Of a stretch of DNA of 60,369 nt, positions 8,388 to 16,776 are shown piece after piece. Numbering within the stretch: position 1 is the stretch's first letter; each line of letters opens with the position of its first letter. Origin of the DNA: Halobacterium sp. KA-4 (GTDB lineage: Archaea > Halobacteriota > Halobacteria > Halobacteriales > Halobacteriaceae). Both the position numbers and the translations under genes were made by a program. A model generated the notes under the pieces. It was given only the letters and a program-made list of their open reading frames with translations. It ran no database searches and was not told the DNA's origin. The DNA lies in the NCBI RefSeq assembly GCF_021028995.1, contig NZ_JAJJZG010000017.1:1-60369 (forward strand), read 5' to 3'.

Positions 8388-9710
8388 ATGGCGGTCGCCG
8401 AACGAATCCGTGAATTCACCGGCGAAATGGGGCCATCGTGGGTCGCTGGGGCAATCGCAGCCGGCCCGGCGACCATGGCATCCATGATCACCGCCGGCGC
8501 CGCCTACGGGTACAGCCTGCTATGGGTCGTGGTGCTCTCGGCGTTCGCCGGCGCGCTCGCCCAGTACCTCGCGATGCGTCTCGGCCTGCTCACCGAGCGA
8601 GGCATCGTGGAGGTCGTCGAGGAGTATCTCGGCGAGTGGTGGGCGTGGCTCCTTGTCGTCGACGTGGTGCTCGCCTCGGGGGTTGCACAGCTGGTCATCA
8701 TGAACACGCTGGCCAGCGTCTCCGCAACCATCACTGGCACGCCAGCTTGGATCTGGGGTGTCGTCTGGGCGGCCGTGCTCGCGCTGGGACTGGCCGGCCG
8801 GGGCTACGGGCTGTTGGAAGCCGCGGCCAAGATCCTCGTGGCCGCGGTGGTCCTGGCGTTCGTCGCGTCGCTGTTCGTGGTGCCGCTTGACGTCGGCGCC
8901 GCTGCTGGCGGCCTCGTCCCGACGCTTCCCGGCGGGAGCGCGCTCGTCGCCGCGGGCATCCTCGGCGGCGCGGTCCACATCACCCTGATCACGATGCACT
9001 CGTACACGATGCGGGCGAAGGGATGGACTGACGACGACTATGAGATTGCGACCGTCGACATCGGCGCGTCGATGCTCGGCGCCTTCGGTGTGTACAGCGT
9101 TGCCATCTTTCTGGTTACCGCCAGCGTCCTCACTCAGCCGGACCTCAGCACCGTCGGGGCCGCACAGGCGCTCGGCCCGCTCGTCGGCGAGCACGCCAAG
9201 TGGCTCTTCCTGCTCGGGCTCGGCGGGGCGGCGATATCCTCGTTGGGTGGGAACACTATTGTCCCGCCGTTCGTCCTCGCGGACAAGCTGGGCTGGGGGA
9301 CAACCGTCGCGGACGCGCGATACCGCGCTCTGGTGGCCGCGGTCGCGCTGCTCTCGGCGTTCGGCGCGTCCATTGGTGGTCAGGTGCTCGGCCAGCTGGT
9401 ACTCGTGCTGGCGCTGGGCACCGTCGGGACTCCCTTCGCCATCGCAGTCGTCCTCTACTTGCTGAACTCACCGGCCGTACCCCGGCCGACCGCCACACTC
9501 ACGAATCTCAGCGGGGTCGCGCTGCTCTTGGTTTCGGGGATCCTCGCGGCCAACTTCGTCCGCGAGCAGGTCGCGGCCGGCGTCACCCCGCTCTCCGGGG
9601 GCGTCCTGGCGTTCGCCGTCCTGCTTGGGCTCGCCATCGCAGGGCTGGTCGTGAAGCACGTCCGGCGGTGGCTCAACGGCATCGGGATGACCCCCGAGCC
9701 GGCGGACTGA
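8388..9710 (+). CDS. Nramp-like membrane transporter with altered metal site
   Basis: The 440-residue protein has about eleven membrane helices and an Nramp-like layout. Where Nramp metal transporters have DPGN in helix 1, this one reads AAGPATMASMITAGAAYGYS. In helix 6, where they have a Met-Pro-His type motif, it reads GGAVHITLITMHSYTMR. The Asp and Met that bind Mn/Fe are thus absent, so a proton-coupled Mn(II) importer is unlikely. Such divergent members can carry Mg or other cargo. It begins one base after the dioxygenase stop and ends one base before the P-loop gene, so it is in the same operon. Cargo related to thiamin salvage is an inference. Confidence 0.75.
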   Translation: MAVAERIREFTGEMGPSWVAGAIAAGPATMASMITAGAAYGYSLLWVVVLSAFAGALAQYLAMRLGLLTERGIVEVVEEYLGEWWAWLLVVDVVLASGVAQLVIMNTLASVSATITGTPAWIWGVVWAAVLALGLAGRGYGLLEAAAKILVAAVVLAFVASLFVVPLDVGAAAGGLVPTLPGGSALVAAGILGGAVHITLITMHSYTMRAKGWTDDDYEIATVDIGASMLGAFGVYSVAIFLVTASVLTQPDLSTVGAAQALGPLVGEHAKWLFLLGLGGAAISSLGGNTIVPPFVLADKLGWGTTVADARYRALVAAVALLSAFGASIGGQVLGQLVLVLALGTVGTPFAIAVVLYLLNSPAVPRPTATLTNLSGVALLLVSGILAANFVREQVAAGVTPLSGGVLAFAVLLGLAIAGLVVKHVRRWLNGIGMTPEPAD

Positions 9711-9711
9711 G

Positions 9712-10272
9712 ATGCCCGACCTCCCACTCCCGCCGACGGGGACGGCGCTTGTGACCGGCCCCTCAAATGCTGGGAAGACGCGGCTGACCGCCCGCGCGCT
9801 CGACGCCTGGGTGGCCGAGTACGGCGCCGACGGGGTCGTCGTCCTCGACTTCGCCCCCGAACTGGAGCGGGATGGCACGCTGCTCGGCGGTCGGCTCACC
9901 CAATTCACCGACGTGCCGGCGGAGGCCTGGCGCGGCGTGTTGGAGGCCCACGCGCCCCGTGCTGGCGGCGAAACGAACGCGGAGGCGCTGTCGCTCGCTG
10001 CGGCCAACGCGCGACGCGCTCGACGCATCGTGTCTGCAGCGCCCGCGTCGCCGCGGGCCGTCTTCGTCAACGACGCCACCATCCCGTTTCAGGCCGATGG
10101 CCCCGACGGGTTCGATCCCGGGGTACTGACCGGTTACTGCGACCGGGCGGACGCGGCGGTGTGCAACGCCTTCGAGAGCGACGAGCTCGGTGTCGACGAT
10201 CCCGTCTCCCGGAACGAGCGGGCCGCACTCGAGGCGCTTCGGGAGTGGGCTGACCGGGTCGTGGAGCTGTGA
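9712..10272 (+). CDS. P-loop NTPase-like protein of unknown function
   Basis: The 186-residue protein begins with a clear Walker A motif, GPSNAGKT (about residues 16-23), followed by an Arg/Ala-rich helix and the strand VVVLDF, which may act as Walker B. The middle part (SAAPASPRAVFVNDATIPFQ) and the C-terminus (RADAAVCNAFESDELGVDDP) do not match a family I can name. It follows the transporter by one base and is probably co-transcribed. A small-molecule kinase or a nucleotide-dependent partner of the transporter are both possible; the sequence does not decide. Confidence 0.65.
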   Translation: MPDLPLPPTGTALVTGPSNAGKTRLTARALDAWVAEYGADGVVVLDFAPELERDGTLLGGRLTQFTDVPAEAWRGVLEAHAPRAGGETNAEALSLAAANARRARRIVSAAPASPRAVFVNDATIPFQADGPDGFDPGVLTGYCDRADAAVCNAFESDELGVDDPVSRNERAALEALREWADRVVEL

Positions 10273-10439
10273 CTGCGGCCTACGCCGCGGCCGCCTCTGC
10301 GAGGCCGGTTGCCAGCTCCGCGGCCGCGGCCACCGACCGGGAGTCGGGGGATCGTCGCGGGCTCGCTCCTCATTGGCTGCGCCAATAGGGCCGTAGTCAT
10401 TGCACTCTTGGACGAGTCCAACCATCTCGGCCAGTACAA

Positions 10440-10507
10440 CCCCATGACAATTAGTCGGTTGTATACATCAGTTATAAATTCGCGGAGTTTCACCGTGGGG
10501 ACGGACA
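10440..10507 (+). promoter_or_regulatory. Promoter and possible operator of tenA-thiDN
   Basis: TTATAAATT at 10472-10480 is a good TATA box for the tenA ATG at 10507. Just upstream, 10447-10462 is an imperfect palindrome (ACAATTAGTCGGTTGT) that could be an operator, for example for a ThiR-type regulator. The regulator link is a guess. No TPP riboswitch fold was seen. Confidence 0.45.
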
Positions 10508-11196
10508 TGGGGTTTAGTGACCAGCTCCTCGACAGCGGCACCGAGCTGTGGGCGTTACAGATGGACCACCCGTTCGTTCGCGAGCTCGCCGCGGGCACGC
10601 TCGACGAGGCGGCATTCCGAACCTGGCTTGAACAGGACTATCACTACCTGCTTGACTACGCGCGGACGTTCGCTGTCCTCGGGATGAAGGCGACCGACGA
10701 ATCCACGATGGCGCACTGTTTCGGCGTGGCGAACACTATCGTAGACGACGAGATGGATTTGCACCGATCGCTCGCGGCGGACTACGGTCTCACGGGCGAG
10801 AACCTGGCAGCGGTGCGTAAGGCGCCGACCTGCGAAGCCTACACCAGCTACCTCCTGCGGACAGCCCGGGGGCGTCCGCTCCCCGTCGGCGCGGCGGCCG
10901 TCTACCCTTGCGGCCAGGGGTATTTGGACGTGGCCGAGCACATGGCCGAGCTCGCTGACGACGAGCACCGCTACACGCCGTTCATCGAGAAGTACACGAG
11001 CGAGGAGTTCCGCGAGTCAGTAGCCTGGATGCGGGATCTGGTCGACCGCTGCGCCGAAAACCACCCGTCGCTGCGCGAGGAAATGGAGAGTGCCTTCCGC
11101 CGGAGCGCCGAGCTGGAGCACGCCTTCTGGGAGATGGCCTACGCCAAGGAGGACTGGCCCCACGAGCGCGCGACGGTCGAGGTGGAGGGGGTCTGA
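10507..11196 (+). CDS. tenA: TenA family thiaminase II (aminopyrimidine aminohydrolase)
   Basis: TenA salvages thiamin by releasing hydroxymethylpyrimidine from degraded thiamin (aminomethylpyrimidine hydrolysis). The 229-residue protein from MGFSDQLLDSGTELW is full length and shows the family signature: LEQDYHYLLDYARTF (Asp and Tyr of the active site), AAVYPCGQGYLD with the catalytic Cys, and SAELEHAFWEMAY near the C-terminus with the conserved Glu. The start at 10507 is chosen because the family N-terminus begins there and a TATA box lies 30 bases upstream; the open frame extends further upstream without homology. Its stop abuts the GTG of thiD-thiN, so the two are coupled. Confidence 0.93.
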   Translation: MGFSDQLLDSGTELWALQMDHPFVRELAAGTLDEAAFRTWLEQDYHYLLDYARTFAVLGMKATDESTMAHCFGVANTIVDDEMDLHRSLAADYGLTGENLAAVRKAPTCEAYTSYLLRTARGRPLPVGAAAVYPCGQGYLDVAEHMAELADDEHRYTPFIEKYTSEEFRESVAWMRDLVDRCAENHPSLREEMESAFRRSAELEHAFWEMAYAKEDWPHERATVEVEGV

Positions 11197-12627
11197 GTGC
11201 GCGATGCCGACCGTCCCCCGCGGGCACCGGCCGTCGATCGGGCCGAAAGCAACGGGGAAGGACAAGCAGTGGTTCAGCCCCCCGTGGCGCTGACCGTCGC
11301 TGGCTCGGACAGCGGCGGCGGCGCCGGCGTCCAGGCCGACCTAAAGACCATGGAGGCGCTGGGGGTCTTCGGCACCAGCGCGCTCACCAGCGTTACCGCC
11401 CAGAACACACAGGGCGTCGACGCTATTGAGGACGTGTCGACCGACGTGGTGGCGGCACAAATCGGCTCCGTCGCCGGGGACTTCGACGTCGGCGCCGCGA
11501 AGACTGGGATGCTCAGCTCCGCGGCCATCATCGAGACCGTCGCCGATAGGCTGGCGGGATACGACTTCCCGCTCGTGGTCGATCCCGTGATGGTCGCGCA
11601 GAGCGGCGACCGGCTGCTTGCCGAGGACGCCGAGCGCACGCTTCGGGAGGAGTTGCTTCCGAAGGCGACACTCGTGACACCGAACCTCGCAGAGGCGGAG
11701 GTGCTGACGGGAACTGACGTAACGGACGAAGCCGAGATGCGTTCGGTCGCCGAGCGAATCGCAGAGCGCGGACCCGAGGCCGTCCTCGTCACCGGCGGCC
11801 ACCTACGGGGCGACAAACTGGTCGACGTGCTGTACGCTGCCGGCGAGACCAAAACGTTCCGGAAGCGCCGTGTCGACACCCCGAACACCCACGGCAGCGG
11901 CTGTACCCTTTCCGCGGCCGTCGCGGCAGGGCTCGCTGGCGGCGCGGACCTGCAGACCGCTGTCGAGCGCGCGGAGGCGCTGCTTGACCGGGCGGTCCGC
12001 TACGGCCTCGACGTCGGCGAGGGCGCCGGACCCGTCCACCACATGGCGGGGCTACGCAACGACGCGGCGCGCGCCGACGCGCTGGGCGAGGTCCGCGAGG
12101 TACTGCGGGCTCTGCGGGACCGCGACGCCGGAGTACTCGTCCCCGAAGTGGGGCTGAACGTCGCCGTTACGACGCCGTACGCCGTCGACACTGGCGAAGT
12201 GGCGGCGGTCGAAGGCCGCGTCCACCGCACGGCCGACGGTCTCGTCCCGGCGGGGCCGCCCTGGCTTGGCGCGTCGAGCCACGTCGCCCGCCTCCTGCTG
12301 GCCGCACGGCACTATGATCCGTCGATTGCGGCCGCGGCGAACGTCCGGCTGGACGATGCGGTGGCTGGAGTGGTCGACGAGCGACTGGACGCTGTCGCGG
12401 TGGACCGCACGGCCGAGCCGGACACCGACCCTACTGAGGAGCGCGAGGGAGGGACGATGGCCTGGACCGTCGAGCGGGCGATGGCCGATCGTGAAACGGT
12501 TCCCGACGCAATCTATGACCACGGCGCCGTCGGGAAGGAGGCTATGTGTCGGCTATTCGCCGAGTCGCCGGTGGAACTGCAGGAGCGCCTGCTCCGAATC
12601 GACGACGGACTCGGTGACGAAAGCTGA
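11197..12627 (+). CDS. thiD: ThiD-ThiN: HMP/HMP-P kinase fused to thiamin phosphate synthase
   Basis: Residues about 28-290 form a ThiD kinase of the ribokinase fold: VAGSDSGGGAGVQADLKTM at the start, VVDPVMVAQSGDRL, and the anion-hole motif NTHGSGCTLSAAVAAGLA. It phosphorylates hydroxymethylpyrimidine twice. Residues about 300-476 are a ThiN domain, the archaeal thiamin phosphate synthase (EVGLNVAVTTPYAV, GASSHVARLLLAA, DAIYDHGAVGKEAM). The fusion is normal for haloarchaea. Translation starts at GTG 11197, directly after the tenA stop; a second GTG near 11270 is an alternative. TenA supplies its substrate. Confidence 0.95.
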   Translation: MRDADRPPRAPAVDRAESNGEGQAVVQPPVALTVAGSDSGGGAGVQADLKTMEALGVFGTSALTSVTAQNTQGVDAIEDVSTDVVAAQIGSVAGDFDVGAAKTGMLSSAAIIETVADRLAGYDFPLVVDPVMVAQSGDRLLAEDAERTLREELLPKATLVTPNLAEAEVLTGTDVTDEAEMRSVAERIAERGPEAVLVTGGHLRGDKLVDVLYAAGETKTFRKRRVDTPNTHGSGCTLSAAVAAGLAGGADLQTAVERAEALLDRAVRYGLDVGEGAGPVHHMAGLRNDAARADALGEVREVLRALRDRDAGVLVPEVGLNVAVTTPYAVDTGEVAAVEGRVHRTADGLVPAGPPWLGASSHVARLLLAARHYDPSIAAAANVRLDDAVAGVVDERLDAVAVDRTAEPDTDPTEEREGGTMAWTVERAMADRETVPDAIYDHGAVGKEAMCRLFAESPVELQERLLRIDDGLGDES

Positions 12628-12887
12628 GAACTTCGATCAACTGCCGCCCCATCGATTCCGACAACCGAAGAACTGCGGAAGCGGTGACCGACGCCACGAA
12701 CCCGATGCCTGTCAGCCCATCGGCTCACGGGGGACACAGACGTACCAGTCGACCGCCGTCAGCATATTAGTCCGGGTTCCACCCCGGGTTTCCGTGCTGC
12801 TTCCGCTCTGAGTCCTGCAGAGGGGGCGTGTTCGCGTGGTTGATGAGACACAAGATACTTTCCGTGATTAGTTGAACGAACGAGATA
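12628..12887. other. Intergenic, no gene seen
   Basis: Lower GC than the thiamin block. No gene or clear terminator was recognised; the end presumably carries the promoter of the propeller lipoprotein at 12888. Confidence 0.4.
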
Positions 12888-14162
12888 ATGGCCCCCGGTA
12901 ACCAGTCCTCCACGCAGTCTTCGTTGTCGCAGTCCCCTTCGTCCCAGGGTAAATCAAACTCGGAGCGTGTGTCGCGGCGCGCGGTCCTCGCGCTCGGTGG
13001 GACGGCGGCGACAAGTACGCTCGCCGGTTGTAACGTGATGAACAACGACTCGAATACGAAGCCGTTCCACGATGGTGACTGGCGGTCGTATGGTAACGGG
13101 CCGTCGAACGCGAACCGCGTTGCCAGCGGGATGCCAGAGCCAGCGGCGCATACCGTGCTGGCGTCGGGTGACTGGCCGTACACGCCGCCGGTCGTGCATG
13201 AAGACGTGGTGTATTTCGCGGCTGGCCGCGAGGTTGTCGCGGTCATGCCTGACGGGAACGAACAGTGGTCGCAGCGGCTTGACACCGAAGTCTGTGGCTC
13301 GCCAGCCCTTGATCCATCCCGGGATCGGCTCTACGTGCCGACGCGTGTCGTCCAAACGAGCAACGGGCCGGATCCGGCGCCGGCGTTTGTAACTGTGCTC
13401 TCGCTCTCCGAGGGCGAGATCAAGCATACGTTTCGTGTCGGCGACAGACGAACCTACGGCCTCAGTCTCGCAGAAGGCGATATCTACGCGCGGAGCGCAA
13501 CCGCCTGTGTGAAGCTTGCGCCCGATGGTACCGAGCAGTGGCGACAACCGCTGGACCCACTCATCTACGACGAATACAACCTCGGGGACTCCACCGTGAC
13601 ACAAGTCGCCCCCGCTGTTACTGAAGACGGTGTATACGTCCCGGATCGGAACGCGGTTGTGAAACTCGACCCCGGAACCGGTGACGAACGCTGGCGCGTC
13701 ACCGTCGATACGGCCTACGCTGCCTCAGTCATTGATGACGCTGGTGTCATCCAGACCGGCCATCAGGAGACCGTTGCGGTCAATCATGCCGGTGAAGTCC
13801 GCTGGCGGCGTGACCTTCACAGTCGTGGTGCTGCCGCCGTCGCCGCGAACGGCGACATCTACGTCATCGCCGGCGACCTGCATGAACTCGATGCAGCAAC
13901 TGGCGAGACGAACTGGCAAGCACATCTCCCAAGCGAGGGCACGGCCGCCCCGGTCGTGACTGATGATTCTGTCCTCGCTGTATCCGGGGACGTGCGTGCG
14001 TTCCGCCGGGACACAGGCGGGATTCTGGCTCCCGACCGGAAGCGATGGGAGTTCACGGCAGTGCACGCAGCCGCGTATTCATCTCCTGTAATCGCGGCCG
14101 GTCAGGTGTTCGTCGTCGGCCCCATGGGACTGATCGCCCTCGCACCCGAGAAGAGCGAGTAG
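12888..14162 (+). CDS. PQQ-type beta-propeller lipoprotein
   Basis: The 424-residue protein has a long N-region, then SRRAVLALGG and TSTLAGC as Tat signal and lipobox (about residues 29-48). The rest is made of repeating units typical of PQQ-like (BamB-type) propellers: DVVYFAAGREVVAVMPDGNE, GVYVPDRNAVVKLDPGTGDE, GDIYVIAGDLHELDAATGET and QVFVVGPMGLIALAPEKSE. There are about seven blades. No PQQ dehydrogenase catalytic residues could be seen, so a scaffold or binding role at the cell surface is more likely than redox catalysis. It stands alone. Confidence 0.85.
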   Translation: MAPGNQSSTQSSLSQSPSSQGKSNSERVSRRAVLALGGTAATSTLAGCNVMNNDSNTKPFHDGDWRSYGNGPSNANRVASGMPEPAAHTVLASGDWPYTPPVVHEDVVYFAAGREVVAVMPDGNEQWSQRLDTEVCGSPALDPSRDRLYVPTRVVQTSNGPDPAPAFVTVLSLSEGEIKHTFRVGDRRTYGLSLAEGDIYARSATACVKLAPDGTEQWRQPLDPLIYDEYNLGDSTVTQVAPAVTEDGVYVPDRNAVVKLDPGTGDERWRVTVDTAYAASVIDDAGVIQTGHQETVAVNHAGEVRWRRDLHSRGAAAVAANGDIYVIAGDLHELDAATGETNWQAHLPSEGTAAPVVTDDSVLAVSGDVRAFRRDTGGILAPDRKRWEFTAVHAAAYSSPVIAAGQVFVVGPMGLIALAPEKSE

Positions 14163-14384
14163 GAGAGGCACTTTCGGGCGGAGTACGTGCGGATACCACT
14201 ATCATACCCCTTCGATGAGGAAGGATTCAGGCTTGAAACGGAGCGGTTCGGCCTAGTTCTACAGGCGGAGCAGGCCCAGTGCCTCGGGGATTGACCCCGA
14301 GGCGGTCCACGGTGTAGGCGCCGAAGAAGATGTCGTGGTTGTTGAGGTTGAACTTATTTATTTCAAGAAGTATGTGTGACTGAC
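14163..14384. other. Intergenic with possible coding remnant
   Basis: One forward frame across about 14250-14345 reads SGIDPEAVHGVGAEEDVVVV, which looks like a protein tail (perhaps the end of an old mobile-element gene) but has no start. TTATTTATTTC at 14355-14365 is the likely TATA box of the next gene. Confidence 0.3.
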
Positions 14385-15440
14385 ATGGAAGGGGTTGACA
14401 CCTCGTCGAGAATTCTCCTTGATAAGGTGCTATATCGGGTTGGAGCTGGTCGCCTCCAAGAGCAGCTGCCTGGGTCACCTCGACCGATTACGATCTGGGC
14501 GTTTTCGTTTGTTCTGTTCGACGTGGTGATCTTACAGATGTATAAGGAGCTGGTCGGGTATACCGCGACATTCCTTATTAATCCGGCGTGGCTGCTCTCG
14601 CCGACATTGGTCGTGTTGGCAGCGCTTGGAACGAGTTATCTGTACGGTCGATACGATCGAGCACTAGAACTGATAGATATCGAGAATCGGACCTCGAATC
14701 TTGAGCCGTTCAAAAATCTCACTCCATCCTGGGTTCGGTTCGGGTTGTACAGTATTGGCGTCATTTATGCGTTGTTTAATCTCTATAATCTGGGTATCAA
14801 TCGTATCTTAGAGGCTGGGGGGATTGCTGAACTTCTTGGCGTCGCTGTGGTTTTGCCGTTCGGCTATGCCCCAGTCTTTATTGAATTTCTCACGGTATAC
14901 ATTGGGATTATGATTTATCTGCCGCGGCAGATCAAGAAGAGTGATTTTGCGGTTCATTTCCTTGACCCTGAAGGGCTCGGTGGGCTCAAACCAATCGGCG
15001 AACTCATCAAACTGACGTACTACTTGATCGTCATTGGGTTGGTTAATTATTTGATCCTAACGTATGGTCCATTCGCGTTCGGGGAAATCATGCAGACACC
15101 ATATCAAAAACCCGGCCTCGTAGTCAATGCTGCCTTCACTGCGATCTGGATCCTAACCGTTGGCCTCCTCGGTCATGCATTATACCAACTTCACTCATTT
15201 CTGAAACGAGAGAAACAAGAGGAACTCGCACAACTTGAAACGCGAATCCAAGACGTTGTCGAGTCACCATATAACGCCGCAGAATGGGAGGTGACCGACG
15301 AGGAGGAATTCCAGGATATCCGTGATCGGATGAACTACGTGAGCGCAACCAGGGAGTACCCAACGACATTTGCAATGTGGTCCCAGATCCTCATCGGCCT
15401 CATCATCCCGAAGGCTGTCCAAATGTTAATGACGCTATAG
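14385..15440 (+). CDS. Multi-pass membrane protein of unknown function
   Basis: The protein of about 351 residues has seven or so hydrophobic stretches (ITIWAFSFVLFDVVIL, AWLLSPTLVVLAALGTSYLY, FGLYSIGVIYALFNLYN, VFIEFLTVYIGIMIYL, LTYYLIVIGLVNYLIL, AFTAIWILTVGLLGHAL and a C-terminal hydrophobic tail). A charged coiled-coil-like segment, FLKREKQEELAQLETRIQDV (about 275-300), sits before the last one. The start at ATG 14385 fits a TATA box 25 bases upstream; a GTG three codons earlier is possible. No family is recognised. Confidence 0.65.
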   Translation: MEGVDTSSRILLDKVLYRVGAGRLQEQLPGSPRPITIWAFSFVLFDVVILQMYKELVGYTATFLINPAWLLSPTLVVLAALGTSYLYGRYDRALELIDIENRTSNLEPFKNLTPSWVRFGLYSIGVIYALFNLYNLGINRILEAGGIAELLGVAVVLPFGYAPVFIEFLTVYIGIMIYLPRQIKKSDFAVHFLDPEGLGGLKPIGELIKLTYYLIVIGLVNYLILTYGPFAFGEIMQTPYQKPGLVVNAAFTAIWILTVGLLGHALYQLHSFLKREKQEELAQLETRIQDVVESPYNAAEWEVTDEEEFQDIRDRMNYVSATREYPTTFAMWSQILIGLIIPKAVQMLMTL

Positions 15441-15471
15441 TACATTCTAAATCGGCCAGGATACGGGTTCG

Positions 15472-15768
15472 CTAGTCCGACTGCGCCATGTTAGAGGCGG
15501 TGCCGTCATTGTGCCAGCCGCGGGCGTCGTAGTAGGCGTCGAGGGCGTCCTCGAAGCCGAGGAGTTGTCCTCGTAGGGGGAGACGATCGTCCTCCCTGTT
15601 GAGCCCGCGCTGGTTGGCGAAATGCCGCTCCAAGGTCACAACCCGACTGCCGACATCGAGCAGTTCCTGGAAGTCGGCGCCGAACAGCATCTCGTAGCAT
15701 CGGGGCCATGAAATCCCGAGTTCCTGGCATCCCAGATGTTGAAGTACATGGCTGTGGTACGATACCAC
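15472..15768 (-). pseudogene. C-terminal fragment of aldehyde:ferredoxin oxidoreductase
   Basis: The readable part (MLFGADFQELLDVGSRVVTL, ERHFANQRGLNREDDRLP, FEDALDAYYDARGWHNDGT) matches the last 80 or so residues of tungsten AOR-family enzymes, which oxidise aldehydes to acids with ferredoxin. The cofactor-binding and Fe-S domains, about 500 residues, are missing. Upstream DNA belongs to the small zinc-ribbon gene on the other strand, so the rest was lost by deletion. It lies close to alcohol dehydrogenase and alkane-type genes, which could once have fed it an aldehyde, but that is inference. Confidence 0.65.
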
Positions 15769-15924
15769 ATGGATTCAAATGGTGACCGCTGCCTCCAATG
15801 TGGAGATCAATTTGAGTACGATGACGGTGAGTGTCCGAGTTGTGGATGGAGTAGCTCGGAGTTTCGATCGCGTAACCGATACAACCTTGCGCGGCCGGGA
15901 ACCGGCGAGTGGGAACGCGACTGA
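15769..15924 (+). CDS. Small zinc-ribbon protein
   Basis: The 51-residue protein from MDSNGDRCLQCGDQFEYDDG has two CxxC knuckles (CLQC and CPSC) about 16 residues apart, typical of the many tiny zinc-finger proteins of haloarchaea. The start at ATG 15769 gives a compact protein; an in-frame ATG 11 codons upstream lies in the AOR remnant. A role in nucleic-acid or protein binding is likely; partners are unknown. Confidence 0.55.
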   Translation: MDSNGDRCLQCGDQFEYDDGECPSCGWSSSEFRSRNRYNLARPGTGEWERD

Positions 15925-15991
15925 ACGAAGTGGACGAGAGAACGTGCGGCGGGAATGATCGTTCGAATTAGTAGAGAACTGCCGGGTTGGC

Positions 15992-16774
15992 TCAGTCAGA
16001 GGGTTCGGACTGGCGTGCTTGGTGGAGGGCATCGCAGACGCCGCCTTGGCCGTCCATGTTGACTTGTGCGAGGCGTGCACGCCGGTGGATGAGTTTGGCG
16101 TTGTCAGGCGCGATGGGATCGCCGTCCGGCGTCCGGAACAGTCGGTCGGAGTCCGCGAAATAGTCAAGCGAACGGGCTTTTGCCAGATATCGGTCAATCT
16201 CGGCTGCCGATGCCACGACTGTGAACGCTGCGCCGGGGACGTCGACGGCAATCCGGTCTTCGGCGGCGTCTTGGTTGAGGTCGCTTCGTTCAAGGCGCGC
16301 GATCTGTTCGAGGGTAAGACCGGCGTCAAGAAGTGATTCGACAGCCCCGTATTGCCTGGAGATGACGGCTTTTTCGTCGAGGGTTGAGCGGAGATCAGTG
16401 ATGCCGTCTTTGGCGTCCGGGAACGCTTCAGCGAATGAGAGTCGATTGTTGACGCCGTGGTTGACCTCTGTCTTGTGCATGTGCTCGCGGAGTTCAATAG
16501 TACAGTTATCGACCGACGTGAGCGCCTCGACAGCATCGCGGGCATCGGCCGTCATCATCCACGCGAATGCCGGCGAACACCATGCCGTCGGGAGCGTGAC
16601 CGCGACGTGGACGTGCGTGGTGTTCTCGCTGTCTTCGACGCGGATATCGTCGATATAGCCGAGTGTAACGATGGAGCGGTCGAGTTCAGGGTCAGTAACC
16701 GGCTCTAATACTGACCGAATGCGATCGGGCGTCGGGATGCCATCAGCTTGTTTGTCTGTTGATTCGGGTGTCAT
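15992..16774 (-). CDS. MIP18/DUF59-domain protein of an alkane-monooxygenase-type cluster
   Basis: Residues about 15-110 form a MIP18 (DUF59) domain: IRSVLEPVTDPELDRSIVTL, then YIDDIRVED, then VAVTLPTAWCSPAFAWMMTA with the single conserved Cys. Such domains act in Fe-S or metal-centre assembly. The roughly 150-residue C-terminal half is not recognised. The gene starts 2 bases after the amidohydrolase stop and is co-transcribed with it. In actinobacterial propane/ketone monooxygenase (mimABCD/prmABCD) clusters, a DUF59 gene also sits beside an amidohydrolase and an alcohol dehydrogenase, so a role in maturing a diiron monooxygenase is inferred. Confidence 0.75.
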   Translation of the reverse strand: MTPESTDKQADGIPTPDRIRSVLEPVTDPELDRSIVTLGYIDDIRVEDSENTTHVHVAVTLPTAWCSPAFAWMMTADARDAVEALTSVDNCTIELREHMHKTEVNHGVNNRLSFAEAFPDAKDGITDLRSTLDEKAVISRQYGAVESLLDAGLTLEQIARLERSDLNQDAAEDRIAVDVPGAAFTVVASAAEIDRYLAKARSLDYFADSDRLFRTPDGDPIAPDNAKLIHRRARLAQVNMDGQGGVCDALHQARQSEPSD

Positions 16775-16776
16775 CG

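Noticed and set aside
10273..10506. Possible TPP riboswitch before tenA
   Set aside because: I could not find the conserved CTGAGA or paired helices, and TPP riboswitches are rare in archaea. A TATA box and a palindrome explain the region better.
15736..15768. Longer start for the zinc-ribbon protein
   Set aside because: The extra 11 residues lie in the AOR remnant and give no family match, while MDSNGDRC starts right before the zinc ribbon.
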